Shown: piece after piece, positions 1-5,203 of the stretch
Layout: every line of letters starts with the position of its first letter
Position numbering within the stretch: the stretch's first letter is position 1
Source: Thermodesulfobacteriota bacterium
GTDB taxonomy: Bacteria; Desulfobacterota; Desulfobacteria; Desulfobacterales; RPRI01
Direction of reading: 5' to 3'
Length of the DNA stretch: 5,203 nucleotides
Assembly: GCA_030836965.1 (NCBI GenBank)
Contig: JAUPLM010000438.1
Span: forward strand, 1-5,203
Notes under the pieces: model-generated
The model's input: only the letters and a program-made list of their open reading frames with translations
What the model was told of the DNA's origin: nothing
Databases searched by the model: none
Translations under genes and position numbers: made by a program

Positions 1-2
1 TC

Positions 3-2708
3 AGGGATCTTGAACAATCGGAATCTGAGCTTAAGAAGGTTGATGAGCGTCTATCGGGCGCTTTGCAGCATCTCTCCGCGCACATAAACAATTCCCCCAT
101 GGCGGTTATCGAGTTCGACCCGCAGTTCCGCGTAATCCGCTGGTCCAAAGAAGCCGAGAAGATCTTCGGCTGGACTCTGGAAGAGGTCAAGGGGAGATCC
201 GTTTTCGAAATGCGGTGGGTATATGAGGAGGATGAAGATCTGGTTCGGCGGGTATCCGCAGGCCTTCTTAATGGCGATAAGTCCTGCTCGGTTAACGTCA
301 ACCGGAACTACAGGAAGGACGGTTCCGTTATCCACTGCGAGTGGTATAACTCGGGTATTTATAACCCTGACGGAGAGTTGATTTCCATACTGTCCCAGGC
401 GCTGGATATAACGGAACGGAAAAAGAATGAACTTTCGCTGCTGGAGAGCGAGGAGCGGTTCAGGAAAATCTTTGAAGAGACTCATCTAGGTATCGTTATA
501 ACCTCGCCATCATTTGTCTTTGAGAAAGCAAACCCCGCATTCTGCCGCATGATGGGATACTCGGAAGAAGAGATCCTATCCATGACATTCGCCGATATAA
601 CGCACCCGGATCATCTCGAAAAGGACATTGAGAATGTAAAGAAAGTGGGTCGGGGAGAGACGCCCTTCTACCAAACCGTGAAAAGATATATCAGCAAGAG
701 CGGCAAAGTTCTGTGGGGCAACCTGGTCGTTTCAGGCATATACGATGAGTACGGCGCGTTGAGGTATTTTCTTTCCATTGTAACCGACATCACCGGGCGA
801 AAGCAGATGGAAGAACACCTTCGTGAAAATGAAGCGATGATGCGCTATATAATCAAACATGATCCTAATGCCATTGCAGTCTATGACCGGAATCTCCGGT
901 ACATCGCTGTCAGTGACCGCTACCTCCTGGATTACAACATCAGGGAATCGGATATAACGGGCAGGCATCACTACGATGTGTTCCCGGAAATGCCTAAGAG
1001 ATGGAAAGATGTGCATACGCGCTGCCTGGCCGGCGCGATCGAACGAAACGATGACGACTATTTCGAACGGCCCGACGGTTCTATTACATACAATCGATGG
1101 GAGTGCCGGCCGTGGTATAAATCAGACGGTGAAATCGGCGGCATAATTACATACACCGAAGTCACGACCGAACGTAAGAATGCTGAACTTGCGCTGCGGA
1201 AGAGTGAACAGCAGTTTAGACTGCTCTTTGAAAACATGGCCGAAGGCGTAGCGCTGCATGAATTGATCCATGATGATGCCGGTAATGCGAAAAATTATCG
1301 CATCTTAAAAGTCAACCGCGCGTACGAGATGCAAACAGGCATTTCCTCCGAACGGGCATGCGGATCTCTGGCCGGTGAACTGTATGGTACGGATACACCG
1401 CCCTACTTGGAAGAATTTACGGGTGTAGCACATAGCGGTGTGCCGTTGTTGTTTGAAACATATTTCGAGCCGCTGGGTAAACATTTAATTATTTCCGTAA
1501 TACCTAACGAACGGGGGCAATTCGCCACGGTCTTTATGGACATTACTGAACGTAAAAGTATGGAAGAGGAGCTTTTGAAAGCCGACAAACTGGAATCGGT
1601 GGGTCTGCTTGCAGGAGGCATAGCGCATGATTTCAATAATATCCTGACTTCGATTTTAGGAAATATTTCCATGGCAAAGATTCAGGTGAAGTCCGGGCGG
1701 AAGGTATTCGATCTGCTGAGCGCGGCGGAAACCGCCACTATGATGGCGCAGGGACTTACCAGGCAGTTGCTGACCTTTTCCAAAGGCGGAGTTCCGGTTA
1801 AGGAAACCGCTTCGATTTCAAATCTCATCAAAGAATCTTCCGTCTTCGTCTTGAGAGGCTCAAAATCAGAATGCGAATTTTCAATAGCCGAAGATCTCTG
1901 GCCTGTTGATGCCGACCTGGGGCAGATAAGCCAGGTCATCAGCAATATTGTAATAAACGCGAATCAGTCGATGCCGGAAGGCGGATTAATCCTGATTACG
2001 GCAGAGAATATGACGCCGGAAAATATGAATGGAATACCAGTCAAACCCGAGCGATATATACGTATAACTGTTAAAGATCAGGGAGTGGGCATACCCGAAA
2101 AATATTTTTCAAAGATATTTGATCCCTATTTTACGACAAAGCAGGCCGGAAGCGGCCTCGGGCTTGCCACGGCCTATTCCATAATCAACAAACACAACGG
2201 GCATATCTCCGTGAACTCTTCTCCGGGAGCGGGGACTGCTTTTAATATTTATCTGCCGGCTTCCGGCAAAGAGATTCCGGAAAAAGAAGAAGCTGTTCTC
2301 CTGACGGGTCGCGGCAGGATTCTGATGATGGATGATGATGTGCTGCTGAAGGAGATGGCGGAAGAGATGCTCGATATGCTGGGTTATGATTCGGCATTCG
2401 CAAAAGACGGCGCTGAAGCTGTTAAGATGTACAAAAAAGCGATGAAATCGAAAAAACCGTATGATGCCGTCATCCTTGACCTAACCATTCCCGGCGGTAT
2501 GGGAGGAAAGGAGGCCATAAAGATACTGCTGGAAATGGATCCCGAAGTTAAGGCTATTGTTTTCAGCGGTTATTCCGAGGGCGAGATAATGTCAAATTAT
2601 CTTGAATATGGTTTCAAAAGCATGATGCCCAAGCCTTTTGATTCCTATGCATTGGGAAAAGTCCTGAGTGAAGTATTAAAAGGCGGCAAGCCGCTTAAAG
2701 AGAACTGA
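3..2708 (+). CDS. Multi-PAS hybrid sensor histidine kinase, 5'-truncated by the window edge
   Basis: Signal-transducing kinase that should autophosphorylate on a histidine and pass the phosphate to its own receiver domain. The frame is open to base 3, so the start is outside the window and the TTG at 63 is internal. Numbering visible residues from base 3: a short coiled-coil linker (1-24); PAS domains at about 26-140, 148-270, 276-395 and 400-518, each ending in a DITERK-like motif (DITGRK, EVTTERK in two); HisKA at 525-592 with phospho-acceptor H542 in GGIAHDFNN; HATPase_c at 630-755 with N-box N652, G1 DQGVG (692-696), FDPYF and G2 GSGLG (716-720); receiver at 770-893 with acidic pair D777/D778, acceptor D826, S855 and K877. 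All catalytic residues are present, so it looks active. The upstream linker suggests further sensor domains to the left. No transmembrane segment, HPt domain or DNA-binding output is visible. The signal sensed is unknown. Domain assignment is firm; the biological role is not. Confidence 0.95.
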   Translation, partial: RDLEQSESELKKVDERLSGALQHLSAHINNSPMAVIEFDPQFRVIRWSKEAEKIFGWTLEEVKGRSVFEMRWVYEEDEDLVRRVSAGLLNGDKSCSVNVNRNYRKDGSVIHCEWYNSGIYNPDGELISILSQALDITERKKNELSLLESEERFRKIFEETHLGIVITSPSFVFEKANPAFCRMMGYSEEEILSMTFADITHPDHLEKDIENVKKVGRGETPFYQTVKRYISKSGKVLWGNLVVSGIYDEYGALRYFLSIVTDITGRKQMEEHLRENEAMMRYIIKHDPNAIAVYDRNLRYIAVSDRYLLDYNIRESDITGRHHYDVFPEMPKRWKDVHTRCLAGAIERNDDDYFERPDGSITYNRWECRPWYKSDGEIGGIITYTEVTTERKNAELALRKSEQQFRLLFENMAEGVALHELIHDDAGNAKNYRILKVNRAYEMQTGISSERACGSLAGELYGTDTPPYLEEFTGVAHSGVPLLFETYFEPLGKHLIISVIPNERGQFATVFMDITERKSMEEELLKADKLESVGLLAGGIAHDFNNILTSILGNISMAKIQVKSGRKVFDLLSAAETATMMAQGLTRQLLTFSKGGVPVKETASISNLIKESSVFVLRGSKSECEFSIAEDLWPVDADLGQISQVISNIVINANQSMPEGGLILITAENMTPENMNGIPVKPERYIRITVKDQGVGIPEKYFSKIFDPYFTTKQAGSGLGLATAYSIINKHNGHISVNSSPGAGTAFNIYLPASGKEIPEKEEAVLLTGRGRILMMDDDVLLKEMAEEMLDMLGYDSAFAKDGAEAVKMYKKAMKSKKPYDAVILDLTIPGGMGGKEAIKILLEMDPEVKAIVFSGYSEGEIMSNYLEYGFKSMMPKPFDSYALGKVLSEVLKGGKPLKEN

Positions 2709-2761
2709 GAACAAATGCCGCCCACCGCACCGGTTACATCCCTGTTCCCCTGTAATTCATT

Positions 2762-2789
2762 TTGACATTTTAACAGGCTATGATATTCA
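2762..2789 (+). promoter_or_regulatory. Candidate sigma70-type promoter upstream of the CsgG-like gene
   Basis: A perfect TTGACA at 2762-2767 is followed after 16 bp by a weak -10, TATTCA (2784-2789). An alternative -10, TATGAT (2779-2784), is closer to consensus, but its 11-bp spacer is too short. A second possible pair further down is TTCAAA (2786-2791) and TATGAT (2810-2815) with an 18-bp spacer. The 144-bp gap between the kinase stop and the next start is AT-richer than the flanking genes and is a natural place for a promoter. The exact elements are inference from consensus matching. Confidence 0.35.
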
Positions 2790-2852
2790 AATCGGGACTG
2801 TAACGATCTTATGATGTAATTCCTGCAATATTCTTAAAATGAGACTTTACTA

Positions 2853-3968
2853 ATGAAGGCGTCAATTAAAACTCTATTTGCGTTACTCTTTGTGATTCTT
2901 GCCGTACCGGGCGCTTCCGGCGCGCAAATGAATAAGCCGGAAATAAAGACGATGGAAAACTACGTCGCAGTGTTCGACTTTGAGGTCACGACCGGAGATA
3001 AGGGTATCTCCCGCCCGCTTACAGACAGAGTCATTCACGAGATTTCTCAGTCCGGCAAGTTCGATGTCATAGACCGGGGCAACATGAACAAGATACTCGG
3101 GGAACAGAAGTTCCAGATGTCGGGCTGTGTGGCTCAGGAGTGCAAAGTGGAAGCGGGACAACTGCTCGGAGTGGGAAAGATTATCAGCGGTTCAGTGGGC
3201 ATGGTTGGGAGGGTATACTATCTGACGCTTCAACTGATTAATGTCAGAACCGGGAAGGTGGAGCTTTCGGCGGAGGATGAGTGCAGATGCGAACTTGAAG
3301 AACTGCTTGGCTCAACCAGGAGGCTTGCTAAAAAACTTCTCAGCGACAAAGGCGAGCCGCCCGCAGAGGATATCAGTGCAGCCGGACAGCCGGAAGCGAC
3401 CCGTAAAGATTCACAGAAATCAACGCATTTGGCCCTTGCGAAGGAGGCTTTTAACGAAAAGAAATTCGCTGAACCGGAGGGAGAAAATACGATTGAATAT
3501 TTAAGAAAAGTACTTACAGACGATCCTGGAAATGCCGCCGCGCTGGATCTGGAGAAACGGGCTGTCGCCGCGTATGAAAACGAGGCGGTTTTCGCCCTGG
3601 CCAGGAAAAATGAGCCCCGCGCCCTGGCAATATATCAAAGGCTCTTTTCCCTCTATCCTGAGAAAAAACAGTATCTGGATGAATTCGTAAGGATCGAGAA
3701 GACAAGATCGCTGGATATATCAGGCAACTGGTACCCCGGCCATGTGAGCGGCCAGGTCGCCATTCACAGCGACGGGAGATGTGTTTATAAAGGTTTTCTC
3801 ATCGTCTCAGTCGGAGGGACATGGCGCTGCATTGATCCCGGCAAACGCTTGTTTGCAATAACCTGGAACCACGGTTTTACCGATACGGTAACGCTTTCCG
3901 CTGACGGACAGAAACTGGAGGGCGTCAATAACATTGGCGACCCTGTTTCATTCATGCGGAACAAGTAA
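2853..3968 (+). CDS. Secreted CsgG/LpoB-like domain protein with TPR-like linker and C-terminal beta domain
   Basis: Predicted exported envelope protein of 371 residues. Residues 1-24 form a Sec signal peptide (basic start, hydrophobic core 8-18, likely cleavage after SGA24). No lipobox cysteine follows, unlike true CsgG lipoproteins, so a soluble periplasmic or secreted location is more likely. Residues 36-165 match the CsgG/LpoB/TolB-N-like fold: a VAVFDFE strand, LTDRVIHEI helix, GKFDVIDRGNM, a C92-x4-C97 pair typical of this subgroup, LLGVGKIISGSV, and a strand ending in NVRTGKVE. Residues 192-283 are helical and TPR-like, with motifs such as LTDDPGNAAALDLEKRA. Residues 287-371 (ISGNWY to the end) look like a small lipocalin-like beta domain, with C310 and C326. 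The start ATG has only a weak upstream GAG as ribosome binding site, and overlaps the stop of a four-codon ORF (TAATG). The family includes secretion-channel and penicillin-binding-protein activator subunits; the function of this member is unknown. Confidence 0.85.
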   Translation: MKASIKTLFALLFVILAVPGASGAQMNKPEIKTMENYVAVFDFEVTTGDKGISRPLTDRVIHEISQSGKFDVIDRGNMNKILGEQKFQMSGCVAQECKVEAGQLLGVGKIISGSVGMVGRVYYLTLQLINVRTGKVELSAEDECRCELEELLGSTRRLAKKLLSDKGEPPAEDISAAGQPEATRKDSQKSTHLALAKEAFNEKKFAEPEGENTIEYLRKVLTDDPGNAAALDLEKRAVAAYENEAVFALARKNEPRALAIYQRLFSLYPEKKQYLDEFVRIEKTRSLDISGNWYPGHVSGQVAIHSDGRCVYKGFLIVSVGGTWRCIDPGKRLFAITWNHGFTDTVTLSADGQKLEGVNNIGDPVSFMRNK

Positions 3969-4060
3969 GAAATAGAACGGATGTACCGATCTTTTGACGT
4001 AGTTTATGCATTGTTCTTGAACTTCTTTAAAGCTATATCTCATCAAAAGGAGAGAGACTG

Positions 4061-4729
4061 ATGGATCAGAAAAGTAGTTTTTCCCCGGGACCATTCCAGA
4101 TTGTCTACACAGGTTCGGCGGTCCTGTTTCTGCTTCTCTTCTGCTTCATGCAGCCTTTCCCCGGCCGGTTCATCCTCAAGGCAATCCCCGCCATGAGTTT
4201 GGCGCTCGCCTTTTTCATGGCTCAGGGGCTTGACGGCCGGCAACGATGGAGCCTGATAGCTGGAGCTGTTTTATGTGGCGTGGGCGACATGATCCTCGAT
4301 ATCGACCGGGTGCGTCTATTTGTGCCTGGTCTCGTTGCTTTCCTGCTGGGACACACCGGATTTCTTGTCTTTTTCTTCCTGCGCCGGGAGAAAAAAAGTA
4401 CACGAAGGGTCTGGCTACTGCCATTCCTGGCTTTTCCGGCGGTCATGACCGCGGTTCTTGTGCCGCATCTGGACCGCCTTTTAATTCCCGTTCTTGTCTA
4501 TTTGGCTGTTATAAGCCTCATGACCGGCTTTGCCATCGTCTCTGACCTCCACATCCAGGCGGTTCTGGGGGCACTTGTCTTCATGCTTTCGGACGCCCTG
4601 CTGGCGCTTGCCAAATTCGTCTTCAACGGTTTTCCCGGGCCGGAGTTCACCGTACCTGTCTACTTTACAGGATTATTCCTTCTCGGCTTCGGCTGCCTGA
4701 AGACCAGAAAACCACTTGACTTGGTTTAA
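4061..4729 (+). CDS. YhhN/TMEM86 family protein, predicted lysoplasmalogenase
   Basis: Integral membrane protein of 222 residues with about eight hydrophobic segments (roughly 13-31, 36-53, 63-79, 85-107, 116-134, 141-160, 166-187, 197-212), the normal size and topology for the YhhN family. Family motifs are visible in order: KAIPAMSLALAFF (40-52), GVGDMILD with D76 and D80, GLVAFLLGHTGF with H98, and MLSDALLALAKF with D178. Members of this family, including human TMEM86A/B and a Legionella enzyme, cleave the vinyl-ether bond of lysoplasmalogens to give an aldehyde and a glycerophospho-base; two conserved aspartates are implicated in activity, and D76 and D178 are the likely equivalents. Many anaerobic bacteria make plasmalogens, so a lipid-turnover role in the inner membrane is sensible, but the substrate is inferred. 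A strong AAAAGGAG (4045-4052), eight bases before the ATG, fixes the start. It lies 92 bp after the CsgG-like gene, and no terminator is evident between them, so co-transcription is possible. Confidence 0.88.
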   Translation: MDQKSSFSPGPFQIVYTGSAVLFLLLFCFMQPFPGRFILKAIPAMSLALAFFMAQGLDGRQRWSLIAGAVLCGVGDMILDIDRVRLFVPGLVAFLLGHTGFLVFFFLRREKKSTRRVWLLPFLAFPAVMTAVLVPHLDRLLIPVLVYLAVISLMTGFAIVSDLHIQAVLGALVFMLSDALLALAKFVFNGFPGPEFTVPVYFTGLFLLGFGCLKTRKPLDLV

Positions 4730-4743
4730 TACAATGATATCAT
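4716..4743 (+). promoter_or_regulatory. Candidate promoter with a palindromic operator over its -10, upstream of the Panacea fragment
   Basis: TTGACT (4716-4721, inside the last codons of the lysoplasmalogenase gene) is followed after 16 bp by TATCAT (4738-4743); each hexamer matches the sigma70 consensus at five of six positions. The -10 forms the right half of a perfect 10-bp palindrome, ATGATATCAT (4734-4743). A repressor site there would block initiation, which would fit self-regulation of a toxin-antitoxin operon, but a 10-bp AT-rich palindrome can arise by chance. The promoter is plausible; the operator is speculation. Confidence 0.35.
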
Positions 4744-4775
4744 CATCCTGAAGACAATCCAACAGGGGAAAAACC

Positions 4776-5030
4776 ATGGTAACCTTCCGGTTTGATGAAA
4801 AAAAGGCCTTATCGGCAATTCTATATATATCTAAAAAACTGATAGACCGAAATAGGGTGTGTAAAGAGGCAAAACCCGATATGCATCGTATTTCGAAAAT
4901 TCTGTATTTTGCCGACAGGAAACACCTGGCGCGGTCCGGGCGGCCAGCGTATGAGCGGGAATTCGGCTATACGAAAGAGTATAGAAGGTCGATTCGCATT
5001 CCCTGCGATCGAAACGGTTTTTCGGGTTAA
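4776..5030 (+). CDS. SocA/Panacea (DUF4065) antitoxin-domain protein, N-terminal half, frame lost after GRP
   Basis: The 84-residue reading begins like a Panacea/SocA-type antitoxin: FRFDEKKALSAILYISKKL (4-22) and PDMHRISKILYFADRKHLARSGRP (34-57). These match the characteristic N-terminal helices of the family as I know it. Family proteins usually run about 150-190 residues and continue after GRP with an ITGDxYIAMxxGPVPS-like segment; here that is replaced by YEREFGYTKEYRRSIRIPC and an early stop. A good ribosome binding site, AGGGGA (4764-4769), supports the ATG at 4776. Panacea domains neutralise diverse toxins encoded next to them in toxin-antitoxin operons; no toxin gene is seen here, and one could lie past the contig end. 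The product as read is probably non-functional. Either the gene is a decayed pseudogene, or the contig end carries base errors. Family assignment of the first 57 residues is confident; the state of the gene is inference. Confidence 0.75.
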   Translation: MVTFRFDEKKALSAILYISKKLIDRNRVCKEAKPDMHRISKILYFADRKHLARSGRPAYEREFGYTKEYRRSIRIPCDRNGFSG

Positions 5031-5185
5031 CTGGCATCCTTTTCCCAAGCGTCGTCAATTTTCTCGTGGATCAATCTGTTTCCCTGAGCGACGTCCTCTC
5101 CGCGACAACACTTTCGGGGGAGATATCGGGGACGTCCTCAACGATAGCCACCATAAAATTAGGAGATCGTGAAGATGAAAAAATA
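5031..5185 (+). pseudogene. Probable out-of-frame remainder of the Panacea gene
   Basis: No start, ribosome binding site or recognisable independent protein is seen here. The frame two bases ahead of the upstream gene is open from 4985 to the adapter junction. It reads VVNFLVDQ, SLSDVLSATT (5081-5110) and DREDEKI (5165-5185), which loosely resemble the LSESD and DxNDEI-like segments in the C-terminal part of Panacea proteins. Another frame carries MSGNS at 4951-4965, just where ITGD would be expected. The pieces are in the right order but in different frames and closer together than in an intact gene, which suggests several small deletions. This rests on remembered family patterns, not an alignment. 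Confidence 0.35.
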
Positions 5186-5186
5186 T

Positions 5187-5203
5187 AGATCGGAAGAGCA
5201 CAC
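5187..5203 (+). other. Illumina TruSeq adapter sequence at the contig end (artefact)
   Basis: The last 17 bases, AGATCGGAAGAGCACAC, are identical to the beginning of the standard Illumina TruSeq read-1 adapter. They end exactly at the window end. A chance match of this length at a terminus is very unlikely, so these bases should be treated as untrimmed adapter and not genomic sequence. The flanking bases may also come from few reads. Confidence 0.93.

Noticed and set aside
63..65. TTG as the start codon of the kinase
   Set aside because: The same frame is open back to base 3 with coiled-coil-like codons (RDLEQSESELKKVDERL) that continue into the first PAS domain, and no ribosome binding site precedes the TTG.
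51..485. 144-codon open frame on the minus strand
   Set aside because: It lies wholly opposite the first PAS domain, has no recognisable domain, and is best explained as an antisense shadow. The other minus-strand frames opposite the kinase, CsgG-like and YhhN genes are rejected for the same reason.
2683..2694. GCGG-CAAG-CCGC hairpin as terminator of the kinase gene
   Set aside because: The stem is about four strong pairs plus weak extensions, it lies inside the last codons, and no T-tract follows.
2741..2777. Inverted repeat CCTGTT (2741-2746) / AACAGG (2772-2777) around the -35 region
   Set aside because: Only 6 bp per arm with a 25-bp spacer; expected by chance and not linked to a known operator.
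3978..3995. CGG-ATGTA-CCG hairpin followed by CTTTT as terminator of the CsgG-like gene
   Set aside because: The stem is only three to four pairs, and the T-run is short and interrupted.
3994..4039. Promoter between the CsgG-like and YhhN genes (TTGACG at 3994, TATATC at 4034)
   Set aside because: TTGACG has no acceptable -10 at 16-18 bp, and TATATC pairs only with a poor TTGTTC; too weak to call.
4246..4545. 99-codon + strand frame inside the YhhN gene
   Set aside because: It overlaps a strongly supported membrane protein in another frame; the composition is arginine/proline/serine-rich, as expected of a shifted reading, and there is no family match.
4909..5172. Separate small gene in the frame overlapping the Panacea end
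   Set aside because: No convincing ribosome binding site or domain; it starts inside the Panacea helix region and is better read as the shifted continuation of the broken gene.

Overview
The window reads as the 3' end of a contig from a Gram-negative, probably anaerobic or syntrophic bacterium, most likely a metagenome assembly. A Desulfobacterota (former Deltaproteobacteria) origin fits the multi-PAS hybrid kinase with an HDFNN box and a receiver of the LDLTIPGGMGG type, next to a CsgG-like secreted protein. This placement is family resemblance only, not a phylogenetic test. All recognisable genes lie on the + strand. Coding density is high, and no RNA genes, CRISPR array or insertion sequence were seen.

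Layout. (1) 3-2708: C-terminal part of a membrane or cytosolic hybrid sensor histidine kinase (at least four PAS domains, HisKA, HATPase, receiver). Its reading frame is open through the left edge, so the true start lies outside the window. (2) 2709-2852: a 144-bp gap with a plausible sigma70-type promoter. (3) 2853-3968: a secreted protein with a signal peptide, a CsgG/LpoB-like domain, a TPR-like helical linker and a small C-terminal beta domain. (4) 3969-4060: a 92-bp gap with a good ribosome binding site and no convincing terminator. (5) 4061-4729: a YhhN/TMEM86-family membrane protein, predicted lysoplasmalogenase. (6) 4730-4775: a short gap with a candidate promoter whose -10 lies inside a perfect palindrome. 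(7) 4776-5030: the N-terminal half of a SocA/Panacea (DUF4065) antitoxin-domain protein that loses its reading frame after the GRP motif; remnants of the rest appear in other frames to about 5185. (8) 5187-5203: an exact match to the start of the Illumina TruSeq adapter, so the last 17 bases are almost certainly not genomic.

How the genes work together. No clear shared pathway is visible. The spacings of 144, 92 and 46 bp, and candidate promoters in two of the three gaps, suggest mostly separate transcription units. The kinase has its own receiver but no output regulator in view. The CsgG-like protein and the lysoplasmalogenase are both envelope-related, but this does not prove a functional link. 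The Panacea fragment could belong to a toxin-antitoxin pair whose partner would lie beyond the contig end. The two points most worth checking are the adapter at the end and whether the broken Panacea gene is real or an assembly artefact.
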